Positions 19,076 to 27,929 of a stretch of 64,000 nucleotides of DNA are shown in pieces. Origin of the DNA: Henriciella sp. (lineage in GTDB: Bacteria; Pseudomonadota; Alphaproteobacteria; Caulobacterales; Hyphomonadaceae); the NCBI RefSeq assembly GCF_029936995.1, contig NZ_JAPYRE010000005.1, positions 159,606-223,605 of the forward strand, given 5' to 3'. Below the pieces are notes generated by a model. It was given only the letters and a program-made list of their open reading frames with translations, did no database searches and was not told the DNA's origin. The translations under genes were made by a program, and so were the position numbers. Within the stretch, counting starts at the first letter, position 1. Every line of letters begins with the position of its first letter.

Positions 19076-20019
19076 TCGATCAGCTCGTCTTCTTCATCAT
19101 TCGCGGCAAGGATTTCGCCACGCTTGGCAAGCCTGCGGGCAATGGCCGTGACCTCGTTACGGGCTTCAAGAATGGCCGAGCGCCGGACCGGGCCGAGACC
19201 GTCAATTTCAGAGCTCAACAGCTCACCGGCGCGCTTGGTCATGTTCCTGAGGAAAACCTGTCGAACGGGTGTCTTTGCACCCTTCAGGGCAATCGCCAGA
19301 ACGCCCCGGTCAACGCTTGAGAGTATGGTTTGCACAGCGCCCGGATCGAGGGCGGAAAGGTCATCAAAGGTAAACATCAGGGCCCGGATGCGTGTCGCGC
19401 TTCCCGGTTCATCCCGGTCCAGCGCGGACATGAAACCCTGCTCCAGGCGGGGGTCCAGCCGATCGAAAATACGCGCGACATTTTCGGCACCTTCGCCGGA
19501 TTGTTGCCCGCTGCGGCTGGACACGAGATCATTCATTGCCGCTTCAACGACTTTCAGGGCCTCACCGCGTACGCGGCCGAGATTCATCAGGCGCCGTAAT
19601 GCCGTGGTTGCCAGCGGGCGAGGCATCAGCCGGACAACATGGGCTGCCGTTTCGGGCCCCAGGCGTGAAAGAATGACACCGACAAGCTGGGGATGTTCGT
19701 GTTCAATGAAGTTGGCGATGATCGCTGGGTCGAGCCTGGCCATCCGGCTCCAGACACTGATGCCTGAGTCCCCCTGACGGTCAGGGATACTTGTGAAGGC
19801 TTCGATGAGAGCGGCGGTGTCGCCACCTGGTCCGGATGCTGCGCCTGCTGGACCGTTCAACTCCATTGCAGTGCTCAACTGACTGGCTTCATCCGGCGAG
19901 AGTTCAGCCCAGACCGCCGAGGCAGAGGGGCCAAGGGCCTTCATCAAACGGGCCGCACGTTGTGTTCCAGGGCTGCTGGAGGGCAGTGGCGGGCTCATCT
20001 TGGTGGCGGGCAAGCTCAT
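19072..20019 (-). CDS. fliG: Flagellar motor switch protein FliG
   Basis: The 315-residue protein has all three FliG parts: an N-terminal FliF-binding domain (RAARLMKALGPSASAVW, ELSPDEASQLS), the middle domain with the EHPQ motif (FIEHEHPQLVGVILSRL) and a C-terminal torque domain (FTFDDLSALD, VLAIALKGA, RQVFLRNMTKRAGELL, GPVRRS). Compared with Salmonella, the torque-helix RDD region reads SSE, so an acid is kept but the arginine just before it is not; R281 and R297 equivalents look present. The size is close to normal, in contrast to the FliF next to it. Confidence 0.93.
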   Translation of the reverse strand: MSLPATKMSPPLPSSSPGTQRAARLMKALGPSASAVWAELSPDEASQLSTAMELNGPAGAASGPGGDTAALIEAFTSIPDRQGDSGISVWSRMARLDPAIIANFIEHEHPQLVGVILSRLGPETAAHVVRLMPRPLATTALRRLMNLGRVRGEALKVVEAAMNDLVSSRSGQQSGEGAENVARIFDRLDPRLEQGFMSALDRDEPGSATRIRALMFTFDDLSALDPGAVQTILSSVDRGVLAIALKGAKTPVRQVFLRNMTKRAGELLSSEIDGLGPVRRSAILEARNEVTAIARRLAKRGEILAANDEEDELIE

Positions 20020-20717
20020 CCTGTCTCTCCTTCATTCATCCAGCCGCGAAGTATGCGGGCGGTATCCTGCGGGTGTTCCCGGGCAATGCGCTGGGCTTCG
20101 CCATGAGAGTCCGGCTGCGCGTGCTGTGGTTCTGCCGGCACGGCATGCAGATAAGGCGTGCCCCCTTGGCCTGGCCTTGAAGCCTGTGGGGTCTGTTCGG
20201 GCGCCGGCTCTGAAACGGGGGCACGGTCAGGCCCGGCCTGACGCCTTGGCGCGAAGGCCAGAAAGCCGAGCAGACCGCAGATACCAGCCAGGAGGCCGAG
20301 TTCCATGAAATCGTTTCTCTGCAGGCCACCCGCTGTGCCGGGGGCGAATGCCATGTGTTCGATGCGAAGGCTGTCAGTGGGCGGATCAAACCCTGTCGCG
20401 GCAGTGAGGATTGTCTCGATGCGGGATGTTGTCGCGACACTGAGGTGTTCGCCTGTCTGCGGCGTATCGGCAAGGATCAGGAGGTGGCGATTGCCGTCTT
20501 CATCCGTATGCCCGGCAAGACGGAATGCGTTCTGGCCGAGGACAGGCTCAAGCAGTGATTGAAGCTGGCTGATTTCGGGGGAGGGGCTGGCCGGCGCGGT
20601 TGGCGTCTCGGTGAGGCGTGTGTGTCCACGCCATGCCAGCAGGCACGCGGCAAGACCAAGCGCAATCAGCGCCACCTGCCGCGTGCCTTTAGGCATATTG
20701 GAGTTCATTGCTGACAT
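20016..20717 (-). CDS. fliF: Reduced FliF-like MS-ring protein (mini-FliF)
   Basis: At 233 residues this is less than half of usual FliF (about 530-560). It keeps a first membrane helix (residues about 13-32), a periplasmic stretch of about 100 residues, a second helix (about 135-157, ELGLLAGICGLLGFLAF) and a cytoplasmic tail ending DTARILRGWMNEGE. That end matches the FliG-binding end of FliF as I recall it in Salmonella (ALVIRQWMNND). The periplasmic part has LQSLLEPVLGQNAFR and RIETILTAATGFDPPTDSL, resembling the two halves of the ring-building motif RBM3 with its beta-collar insert missing; RBM1 and RBM2 are absent. The ATG at 20717 has a good GAGAGG site. The stop overlaps fliG (ATGA). 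Confidence 0.7.
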   Translation of the reverse strand: MSAMNSNMPKGTRQVALIALGLAACLLAWRGHTRLTETPTAPASPSPEISQLQSLLEPVLGQNAFRLAGHTDEDGNRHLLILADTPQTGEHLSVATTSRIETILTAATGFDPPTDSLRIEHMAFAPGTAGGLQRNDFMELGLLAGICGLLGFLAFAPRRQAGPDRAPVSEPAPEQTPQASRPGQGGTPYLHAVPAEPQHAQPDSHGEAQRIAREHPQDTARILRGWMNEGETG

Positions 20718-20786
20718 CAGCCTGCCTCTCAGCTGTACCACGTGTGAAATGCACGGGACGTTCAGCTGGGAATTTGGCGTGTCAGC

Positions 20787-20802
20787 GTAAACGGCGCTTT
20801 AA
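20787..20802 (-). promoter_or_regulatory. Near-consensus CtrA box upstream of fliF
   Basis: On the minus strand the bases read TTAA-AGCGCCG-TTTAC, one mismatch from TTAA-N7-TTAAC. It lies 70 bp upstream of the mini-fliF start, where CtrA sites activate the fliF operon in Caulobacter. Confidence 0.6.
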
Positions 20803-20849
20803 CGATACCGCACGGGCGCCACTGATGGAGTTCCAGATGCCGTAACTGT

Positions 20850-21125
20850 TTAAGAGGCGCGATACTGCTGCAGGCGGGTGGCGCGCAGGCCTTTCGTGCC
20901 GTGCTCGTCGAGAAGCTGGGCCCAGCCATTCAGCTCTTCTTCGCTAAGCGCGTAGCGCTCGCATGCCTCACTCCGGGAAAGAAGTCCGCCGCGGACGGCC
21001 GCGACCACTTCAGCCTTGCGGCGCGTGACCCAGCGGCTGATACCGGGGGGAGGAAGATCCTCCCGCGTCATTGGGCGACCATCCGGGCCCTTTACACTCA
21101 ACGTCTTCGCATTCTGCTGCGCCAT
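20850..21125 (-). CDS. sciP: SciP-like CtrA inhibitor (DUF1153)
   Basis: This 91-residue protein shows the DUF1153/SciP core: VKGPDGRPMTREDLPPPG, RWVTRRKAEVVAAVRGGLL, RSEACERYALSEEELNGW and an ATRLQQYR end. SciP is a small helix-turn-helix protein known in Caulobacter to bind CtrA at its target promoters and block transcription in G1. Its location just upstream of fliF on the same strand fits the Caulobacter neighbourhood as I remember it. ATG at 21125 is preferred (GGTGA site); starts at 21137 and 21140 are possible. Confidence 0.9.
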   Translation of the reverse strand: MAQQNAKTLSVKGPDGRPMTREDLPPPGISRWVTRRKAEVVAAVRGGLLSRSEACERYALSEEELNGWAQLLDEHGTKGLRATRLQQYRAS

Positions 21126-21343
21126 GAGATTCACCATCATCTATATTTTTCTTCACGGTAGAAACCGGAGACGCTTTCTGCGCCCAGAAGTGGTGTATCC
21201 CAGGCTTCTTAAATCAGTTTTCAGCAAAGCCTGTGAGTTTTCTTGAAAATTAAAAATGGCTCTGGCGGTCCCGTTAAGGCTGTTACACGAACCTGTCCCG
21301 TCATGGATCACCTGTCCTGAAACCGGACAGGTTTATCCATTTT

Positions 21344-22522
21344 TTAGGCCGGAATCCGCTCATCTGCCGGAATTGTGGAGGCAATGAAGCCGCCGCCCAT
21401 TACACGAGTTTCACATGAAAAATCGTACAGGACGCAGGCTTGCCCCTTTGCCACCCCTTCTTCCGGGATCGAGAAGTAAACAGCGGGCTGGTTTTCGTGC
21501 CAGCCGAGCTTCGCGGGAAGCGGCTCACGGGTCGACCGGACACGCGCGAGGACGGGCCGGGCCTCATTGCAGGCAGCTTCGAGTGTGCCGTCCCCCAGCC
21601 AGTTCAATTCTTCCATGGTGAGCCCGGCGGTCAGCAGGGCTTCACGTGGACCGACAATCACCCGGCGGGTGGCTGCGTCGATCTTCACCACGAAGAGGGG
21701 TTCGCCGGTAGCAATGCCCAAACCGCGGCGCTGGCCGATCGTATAGTGGATCACGCCCTTGTGCTCGCCGAGCACGCGTCCGTCGATATGCACGATCTCA
21801 CCCCCGCGGCCGGCACGGGGGCGTAGCTTTCGCACGACATCGGCATAAGAGCCCTGCGGGACGAAGCAGATGTCCTGACTGTCGGGCTTGGCCGCGACGG
21901 GCAGGTTGTACTTGTCGGCCAGTTCGCGCACTTCCGTCTTGGGCAGGTTGCCAAGCGGGAAGCGCAGAAAGCCCAGCTGCTCACGCGTCGTGGCGAACAG
22001 GAAGTAGGACTGGTCGCGGGAGGGATCGGCCGCGCGATGAAGTTCCGCGCCGTCTTCTCCATCCGCCCGGCGGATATAGTGACCGGTCGCCAGGCAATCG
22101 GCACCGAGTTCCTTTGCCGTGGCCAGGAGGTCCTTGAACTTCACTGTCTGATTGCAGCGGATACAGGGGATGGGTGTCGAGCCGGTCAGATAGGTGTCGG
22201 CAAAGTCTTCCATGACCTGTTCACGGAAGCGGCTTTCATAATCCAGCACATAGTGTGGGATACCGACCTGGTCGGCGACATTGCGGGCGTCATGGATGTC
22301 CTGTCCGGCACAGCAGGCCCCCTTCTTCTCGATAGCTGCGCCATGGTCATAGAGCTGCAGCGTGATGCCAACGACATCATAGCCTTCCTCGGCCAGCATC
22401 GCTGCCACGACAGAGCTGTCCACGCCGCCGGACATGGCGGCAACCACACGGGTTTCGGATGGGGGCTTGGCAAATCCAAGCGAATTGAGCCCGCCAGTAC
22501 TGGCGGTCGTCAGATCGGTCAT
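21344..22522 (-). CDS. mnmA: tRNA-specific 2-thiouridylase MnmA
   Basis: The 392-residue enzyme has the PP-loop [16 protein letters not shown] (residues about 29-44), the catalytic Cys in [13 protein letters not shown] [13 protein letters not shown], the [10 protein letters not shown] loop with the second catalytic Cys, and a C-terminal beta barrel. It makes 2-thiouridine at tRNA wobble position 34. An extra [11 protein letters not shown] segment is usual in the family. It appears to be a single gene, with no clear terminator seen. Confidence 0.96.
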   Translation of the reverse strand: MTDLTTASTGGLNSLGFAKPPSETRVVAAMSGGVDSSVVAAMLAEEGYDVVGITLQLYDHGAAIEKKGACCAGQDIHDARNVADQVGIPHYVLDYESRFREQVMEDFADTYLTGSTPIPCIRCNQTVKFKDLLATAKELGADCLATGHYIRRADGEDGAELHRAADPSRDQSYFLFATTREQLGFLRFPLGNLPKTEVRELADKYNLPVAAKPDSQDICFVPQGSYADVVRKLRPRAGRGGEIVHIDGRVLGEHKGVIHYTIGQRRGLGIATGEPLFVVKIDAATRRVIVGPREALLTAGLTMEELNWLGDGTLEAACNEARPVLARVRSTREPLPAKLGWHENQPAVYFSIPEEGVAKGQACVLYDFSCETRVMGGGFIASTIPADERIPA

Positions 22523-22710
22523 TTTTATCCTCCAGCGGGTTCAAGGCCCGAAGCAGAAACAGGGGTGTATCGGCACCGACCGTTCATGGAAACACGGATC
22601 GGGCCGGATCGGCGTGTATATAGTCCAAAGGAACGAAATTGTCAGGGGTGCGGGCTCAGCAGGGCCGTCAGGGGCTCAACCCGTTTGAGGGCCAGAGACT
22701 GGCATACCCT

Positions 22711-23349
22711 TCAGGCTTGATCGCCCTTCCCGATATCGAGCCCGATCGCCTTTGCGAGGGCCTCATGGCCATCGGGGGTGAACAGATGGGCATCCCAGCC
22801 ATGTTCACGGGCCGCCGCTACGTTCTCTTCCATGTCATCGATCAGGATGATGCCGCGCCTGGTGTAGCCAAGACTGTCCTCGATGTGGCGGAAATAGGCG
22901 AGGTCGGGTTTGGCCAGGCACATGCGCCCGGCTGCGAAGACATGATGCATGTGTTCTCCAAAACCCTGCGCCTCGATCCAGTCGGCACGATAGACTTCAT
23001 TATTTGTGGCAATCACGTTGATCGCCCCGGCTTCGCGGGCCTGGCGCACGATGGAAAGCGTCTTCGTGTCTGGCAGGTGGTCCTTGTCGAACCAGTAATC
23101 GACGACTTCTCCGGCGCGGTCGGGGACGCCCTCGCCCGCGGCCCATTCCCCGACGAGTTCATGCAGGTCCGCCTCGCCGACCATGGCTTTCTGGAAACGC
23201 CCGGAGAAGAGATAGTTGGCCAGCGAGCGTATGGAGAGGCCTGTATCCTCCTCGAAGGTTGTCATCCAGAGGAAGATGCCATCACGGACATTCGCGTTCA
23301 GCACGCCGTCGAAATCCCAGGCGATGACTTTGTGTTTTAGCTGGGACAT
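22711..23349 (-). CDS. HAD-superfamily hydrolase
   Basis: The 212-residue protein has HAD motif I WDFDGVLN (Asp nucleophile and second Asp), motif II in NVIATNNEVY, and motif IV IILIDDMEENVAAAREHGW. The cap region (residues about 15-100) is helical as in YihX/phosphoglycolate phosphatase-like subgroup. The substrate is unknown. An AGGGAGG site lies just before the ATG at 23349. Confidence 0.85.
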   Translation of the reverse strand: MSQLKHKVIAWDFDGVLNANVRDGIFLWMTTFEEDTGLSIRSLANYLFSGRFQKAMVGEADLHELVGEWAAGEGVPDRAGEVVDYWFDKDHLPDTKTLSIVRQAREAGAINVIATNNEVYRADWIEAQGFGEHMHHVFAAGRMCLAKPDLAYFRHIEDSLGYTRRGIILIDDMEENVAAAREHGWDAHLFTPDGHEALAKAIGLDIGKGDQA

Positions 23350-23410
23350 GGGCGCCTCCCTGAACCTGGCTGGAACCTACGCGGATCAGAGCGGATTTCC
23401 AGCCCTGCCA

Positions 23411-24139
23411 TCAGACAAGCGCACTGCCTTTCAGCCGGGTGGCAACAGGGTTGCCCTCCGTTCTGGGCCACTGGCCGATAATTTCGGATGGTTCGTACAG
23501 AGACTGGAAATACTCGAAAGTTCTATGGCTGTAATTGGCGCGGATCGCTTCTTCCATGGGTTCGTCTATGTACAGTAATGTCCAGACAAGATCCGGGCTG
23601 AATACGGTCCGGACCATGTCATCGGCCACCGCTCCATTCCCGGCCAACCGGGCCATCTTGTGAAAGACATGAACAAAACGGCGTCGCGATGAGTCCAGGA
23701 GTTCGAATTCGTCCTGCTCTTCAGGGGTCCGGTCTGCCTTTTCGCGCAGGAGGCCATACTTTCCGAGCGTGCCTTTCAGCTCATACTCGCGAAGCACATT
23801 CGAGGCCTGCCGGAATTCTTCCGAGGCTATGTCGTCCATGAAAGGCATGACGATCTGGAGTGTCAGGGCCTGTCGCTGGTTCTCCGCCATGCGTGCAAGC
23901 TCCTGCTTCTGTATGGCAAGAGCCTCCATCTGGGCGCGCGTGCTGAGCAGGATTCCGATGAGTGCGAAGCCGGAGAAAAAGGCGCTGGCGGCCCCGAACA
24001 TGCCGCCATAATGAGAAAAGCGGGCCGTATACTCGTCACTGAAGACATCAAAGATACCGAGAAAAATCGGCACCAATCCAAAAAGAAGCCAGATCAGGAG
24101 GGCTCCGAAAGTGAGCCGAAGCCAGGGAAGTTCGTTCAT
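23411..24139 (-). CDS. Membrane protein with two N-terminal helices (DUF4760-like)
   Basis: The 242-residue protein has two N-terminal membrane helices (about residues 6-30 and 46-70), then a coiled-coil stretch (STRAQMEALAIQKQELARMAEN) and a helical soluble C-terminal domain of about 150 residues. This layout resembles DUF4760-type proteins of unknown function. It lies between the HAD gene and the oxidase, transcribed away from cydA. ATG at 24139 is preferred over a GTG at 24175. Confidence 0.55.
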   Translation of the reverse strand: MNELPWLRLTFGALLIWLLFGLVPIFLGIFDVFSDEYTARFSHYGGMFGAASAFFSGFALIGILLSTRAQMEALAIQKQELARMAENQRQALTLQIVMPFMDDIASEEFRQASNVLREYELKGTLGKYGLLREKADRTPEEQDEFELLDSSRRRFVHVFHKMARLAGNGAVADDMVRTVFSPDLVWTLLYIDEPMEEAIRANYSHRTFEYFQSLYEPSEIIGQWPRTEGNPVATRLKGSALV

Positions 24140-24280
24140 GATCTCTTCAATGGACTCATTTCTTCGTCCCGTCACCTCTGTTCATGAGCCGCGCTATTCC
24201 GCCGCGCGTCAGTCTGTATGCTTTTGCCGCGACGTGCCGGGTTTGATAGTCTCATCACAAAATCAACAAAGGCCATGCCA

Positions 24281-25699
24281 ATGGAATTCGATGCGCTGAT
24301 CCTGTCGCGGCTCCAGTTCGCTTTTGTCATAGCATTCCATATCATGTTCCCTGCCTTTACGATTGGTCTTGCGGCCTTCCTGGCCGTCTGTGAGGGCATG
24401 TGGCTCTGGACCAGGAAGAGCGTTTTCAAGCGGCTCTATATTCACTGGGTCAAGATTTTTGCGCTCGCCTTTGCGATGGGCGTCGTCTCCGGTGTCGTAA
24501 TGTCCTACCAGTTCGGCACCAACTGGTCTGTCTTTTCCGACAAGGCGGGAAGCGTGATCGGTCCATTGCTGGCTTATGAAGTTCTCACCGCTTTCTTCCT
24601 GGAAGCGACATTCCTCGGCGTGATGCTGTTCGGCTGGAAGCGTGTGGGCAACAAGCTGCACTTCATCGCGACCTGTGCGGTGGCGATCGGCACGACGATT
24701 TCGGCCTTCTGGATCCTTTCGGCAAACAGCTGGATGCAGACACCGGCAGGTTATGCGATCGACGAGACGACCGGGAATTTCTACGCGACCGACTGGCTGG
24801 CCGTGATCTTCAATCCGAGTTTCCCGTCGCGCTATGTCCACATGATGCTGGCCGCGTTCATCACCACCGCGGCGGTGATCATGGCGGCAGGCGCCTGGCA
24901 GGTGATCCGGCGGCACTCCAGCCAGCCGACACGCTGGCAGATACGCATGGCGGCGGGAACGCTCTGTCTCCTCATGCCGCTTCAGATCATTGCGGGGCAC
25001 TGGTCCGGCGAGGTCGCGCATGAGCATCAGCCTGCGAAGATTGCGGCGATGGAAGGCTGGTGGGAGACGCGCGCGGTGCAGCCGACAGTCCTGTTTGCGC
25101 TGCCTGATGAAGAGAATGAACGCAATATCGCAGAGCTTTCGATACCGGGGACGAGCCCATACCTCTTCTTTAATGTTGAAGGAGACCTTGAAGGGCTGAA
25201 GGCCTTTCCGGAAGACGAGCGTCCGCCTGTCTGGCTGGTTTTCTGGGGCTTCCGCATCATGGTGGGCGCCGGGCTGGCCATGCTGGTGCTCGGCATATGG
25301 GGCGCTGTCCTGTGGTGGCGTGACCGGATCGACAGGCCGGGCATCTTCCACTGGCTTGCCATTCCCGGGGGCGCGCTCGGCTTTGTTGCCGTCATCAGCG
25401 GCTGGGTCGTCGCGGAAGTTGGCCGGCAACCCTACACGGTTTATGGCGAGCTCCGGACCGAGGACAGCCTTGCGCCGGTCACGACCGGGCAGGTGGCGAC
25501 CTCGCTGATATTCTTCATGGTGGTCTATGCCATCATCTTCACTGCCGGCACGGTTTACATGGCGCGGATTGCCACGCGCGGCTTCGGCGATGATCCGACC
25601 GATCCGCCTGAGCGCGAAAACCGTGCGCCAGGCAGCCCTCTCGGCTCAGTCAGCGAGAAGGCGAAAGTGCCGACGCTCAAATCAGAACCGGACGAATAG
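24281..25699 (+). CDS. cydA: Cyanide-insensitive (CIO) bd-type quinol oxidase subunit I
   Basis: This 472-residue protein is the haem subunit of a bd oxidase: LILSRLQFAFVIAFHIMFP with the first haem-ligand His near residue 20, GTNWSVFSDKAG, and the GRQPYTVYGELRTEDS block with the conserved GRQPW-like motif. The Q loop is short, as in CIO (CioA) enzymes, which lack the long E. coli loop. About nine membrane helices are seen. It reduces oxygen to water using ubiquinol, with low proton yield. ATG at 24281 has an AAAGG site 8 bp before. cydB follows by 12 bp. Confidence 0.93.
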   Translation: MEFDALILSRLQFAFVIAFHIMFPAFTIGLAAFLAVCEGMWLWTRKSVFKRLYIHWVKIFALAFAMGVVSGVVMSYQFGTNWSVFSDKAGSVIGPLLAYEVLTAFFLEATFLGVMLFGWKRVGNKLHFIATCAVAIGTTISAFWILSANSWMQTPAGYAIDETTGNFYATDWLAVIFNPSFPSRYVHMMLAAFITTAAVIMAAGAWQVIRRHSSQPTRWQIRMAAGTLCLLMPLQIIAGHWSGEVAHEHQPAKIAAMEGWWETRAVQPTVLFALPDEENERNIAELSIPGTSPYLFFNVEGDLEGLKAFPEDERPPVWLVFWGFRIMVGAGLAMLVLGIWGAVLWWRDRIDRPGIFHWLAIPGGALGFVAVISGWVVAEVGRQPYTVYGELRTEDSLAPVTTGQVATSLIFFMVVYAIIFTAGTVYMARIATRGFGDDPTDPPERENRAPGSPLGSVSEKAKVPTLKSEPDE

Positions 25700-25711
25700 G
25701 GGGAAGACGAT

Positions 25712-26746
25712 ATGGATCTGCCATTAATCTGGGCCATTCTGATTGCCGGCGCTGTCATGCTCTATGTCGTGCTCGATGGCATGGATCTCGGTATCGGCAT
25801 CCTGACGGGTTTTGCCAAGAATGATGAGGAACGAAACCTCATGACCGCCTCGATCGAGCCGGTCTGGGATGGTAACGAGACCTGGCTTGTGTTGGGCGGC
25901 GGGGGCCTCATGGCTGCCTTTCCGCTCGCCTATGCGATCCTGATGCCGGCTTTCTACCTGCCTGTCCTGTTCATGCTGGCCGCCCTCATCTTCCGGGGTG
26001 TGGCGTTCGAGTTTCGCCACAAGGCCGTGCGGGCGCGGACAAGGTTTTTCTGGAACAATGCCTTCTTCATCGGCTCTCTGGTGGCGGCCCTTTCGCAGGG
26101 GCTGATCCTCGGTGGTTTCATACAGGGCGTCGATGTTGAAGGCCGGTCTTTTGCCGGTGGCACGTTTGACTGGCTGACCCCTTTCTCCCTGCTTGTCGCG
26201 GTGTCCGTGGCGGTCGGCTATGTGCTGCTCGGGGCCTGCTGGCTGGTATTGAAAACGGAAGGCGAGGCGCAGCGCCGGGCGCGGCGTCGAGGGCTGTTGG
26301 CATTGATCGGCGTGGCGGTCTGCTTTGCGGCGGTAAGCCTCGCGACGCTGTCCATTGATCCACGCGTCACCGCGCGCTGGGGCTTTTCCATGTCCAGTAT
26401 CGAACCGGAAAAACTGCTTCCTCTTTCCCCAATTCCATTGGCGGGCATGATCCTTGTCGTGCTGGCTGGACGGGACCTGATGCGGAAAAACAAGGCGCCG
26501 GACTGGCGGCCATACCTCTTTGCTGTTGGCGTGTTCCTGTCGGGCTATCTGGGTCTTGCCATCAGCCTGTTTCCATATCTCGTGCCGTTTGAAATCGACC
26601 TCTGGCAGGCGGCTGCACGCGACAATGCGCTGGCATTGATGCTCGCCGGGGGCGGGATCATGCTGCCGGTGATCCTGATCTATACCGGCTATGTCTATTC
26701 CCTTTTCTGGGGCAAGGTTGATCCAGACGAGGCCTATCATGACTGA
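25712..26746 (+). CDS. cydB: Bd-type quinol oxidase subunit II
   Basis: The 344-residue protein has eight membrane helices and family motifs: VLDGMDLGIGILTGF near the start, EPVWDGNETWLVLGGGGLMAAFP-like (quoted in part: PVWDGNETWLV) and FRGVAFEFRHKA. Subunit II holds the complex together and shares the haem environment. It overlaps the small DUF2474 gene by 8 bp, so three subunits are translated together. Confidence 0.95.
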   Translation: MDLPLIWAILIAGAVMLYVVLDGMDLGIGILTGFAKNDEERNLMTASIEPVWDGNETWLVLGGGGLMAAFPLAYAILMPAFYLPVLFMLAALIFRGVAFEFRHKAVRARTRFFWNNAFFIGSLVAALSQGLILGGFIQGVDVEGRSFAGGTFDWLTPFSLLVAVSVAVGYVLLGACWLVLKTEGEAQRRARRRGLLALIGVAVCFAAVSLATLSIDPRVTARWGFSMSSIEPEKLLPLSPIPLAGMILVVLAGRDLMRKNKAPDWRPYLFAVGVFLSGYLGLAISLFPYLVPFEIDLWQAAARDNALALMLAGGGIMLPVILIYTGYVYSLFWGKVDPDEAYHD

Positions 26747-26897
26747 TTTCATCAAACCGGAAGGCCCGGACGAAACAGACCGCAAGCCACGCTCCCTGGC
26801 GCGCAGGCTGGGGTGGTTCTTCGCGATCGCCGCGATGAGCCTGATTGTCGTGGTCGTGGTGGCCTATGCCCTGCGTGGCCTGCTCTTCATCGGCTGA
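26739..26897 (+). CDS. Small DUF2474-type subunit of the CIO oxidase
   Basis: The 52-residue protein has a polar, acidic and basic N-terminus and one membrane helix (about residues 24-46, preceded by LARRLGWF). The R/K-R-LGWF start and its place after cydB match DUF2474, which accompanies CioAB. By analogy with CydX it may be a structural subunit. The start ATG overlaps the end of cydB. Confidence 0.8.
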   Translation: MTDFIKPEGPDETDRKPRSLARRLGWFFAIAAMSLIVVVVVAYALRGLLFIG

Positions 26898-26996
26898 AGC
26901 GTCCCGAATAGCCGGCTTGCCTTGACGTCAGGAACGACCGGGGGCAACCAGAAGGAAGGGACTTAAGCCCTGAAGCCGTAACAGTGAGGACAGGAC

Positions 26997-27332
26997 ATGG
27001 CTGCCAAATTCGAACTCTATACCGATAATGCGGGCGAATACCGCTTCCGTCTGAAAGCCGGCAATGGCGAAAACATTCTTGCAAGCGAGGGCTACAAGGC
27101 CAAGGCCAGCGCCGAGAACGGTATCGAGTCCGTCAAGAAGAATGCATCCGACGATGCACGCTATGAGAAGAAGGAAACATCTTCCGGCAAGCACATGTTC
27201 AATCTCAAATCGACCAATGGCCAGGTAATTGGCACGTCCCAGTCCTATGAGAGCACCTCTGGGCGCGATAACGGGATCGATTCTGTGAAGAAGAACGCTC
27301 CGGGCGCTGAGGTCAGCGACCTGACGGCGTAG
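26997..27332 (+). CDS. YegP/DUF1508 domain protein
   Basis: The 111-residue protein consists of two repeats of the DUF1508 unit: F-ELYTDNAGEYRFRLKAGNG with ASEGYKAKASAENGIESVKKNA, and then a second YEKKETSSGKHMFNLKSTNG with SYESTSGRDNGIDSVKKNAP. Each unit is about 50 residues with a conserved GIxSVKKNA end. YegP family proteins are small and of unknown function. An AGGACAGG site precedes the ATG. Confidence 0.9.
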   Translation: MAAKFELYTDNAGEYRFRLKAGNGENILASEGYKAKASAENGIESVKKNASDDARYEKKETSSGKHMFNLKSTNGQVIGTSQSYESTSGRDNGIDSVKKNAPGAEVSDLTA

Positions 27333-27338
27333 TTTGCC

Positions 27339-27929
27339 CTAGCTGATGAGGGAGAGCTTCAGGTGCTGGAGAAGCAGGATGGTCTTGGCGTCGATAATGT
27401 CGCCTGACGCGATCATGGCGAATGCTTCATCCAGCGCCACTTCGAGAATTTCGATGTCTTCTCCCTCATCGGCAATCCCGCCCCCTTCGGAAACCTTGTC
27501 TTCCGGGCTGTAACGGGCGGTGAAACACCAGATGCGCTCAAGAACGCTGCCGGGGCTTGAATAGGCCTTGCAGACATATGCCATATCGCTGAGCTGGTAG
27601 CCGAGTTCCTCGCGGGCTTCGCGGCGGGCGCAGGCTTCCGGGTCATCCTCGTCGAGGACGCCGGCGCACGCCTCAAGCAGTGGGGCGGTATCACCATTCA
27701 GGAAAGCAGGCAGCCGGAACTGTTTCAGCAGCAGGACCGTCCCGCGTGCCGGGTCATGTGGCAGGACAGCAACCGCATTGCCCCTGTCATAGACTTCACG
27801 GTTCTGATGGTTCCAGGTGCCATCGCGGCGCTGGTAGTCGAACTCGTACCGTGACAACCGCGCCCACTCATCGGAAAGCACGGTGTGGCTGATATTTTTC
27901 AGCCGGTCTTTCAGGGGCTTGCCGTTCAA
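27339..27929 (-). CDS. Nudix hydrolase, NudK/ADP-ribose pyrophosphatase type
   Basis: The 196-residue protein has the Nudix box GVLDEDDPEACARREAREELGYQ, quoted in part as DPEACARREAREELGY, near residues 90-115, with the GX5EX7REUXEEXGU pattern. An N-terminal FDYQRRDGTWNHQNREVYDRG and LLKQFRLPAF block resembles GDP-mannose/ADP-ribose diphosphatases. It appears to start with TTG at 27929, overlapping the desaturase stop; no other start is near. Confidence 0.85.
   Translation of the reverse strand: MNGKPLKDRLKNISHTVLSDEWARLSRYEFDYQRRDGTWNHQNREVYDRGNAVAVLPHDPARGTVLLLKQFRLPAFLNGDTAPLLEACAGVLDEDDPEACARREAREELGYQLSDMAYVCKAYSSPGSVLERIWCFTARYSPEDKVSEGGGIADEGEDIEILEVALDEAFAMIASGDIIDAKTILLLQHLKLSLIS

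Noticed and set aside
24263..26785. Minus-strand frames opposite cydA and cydB
   Set aside because: Both are antisense to clear membrane proteins and have polar, motif-free products.
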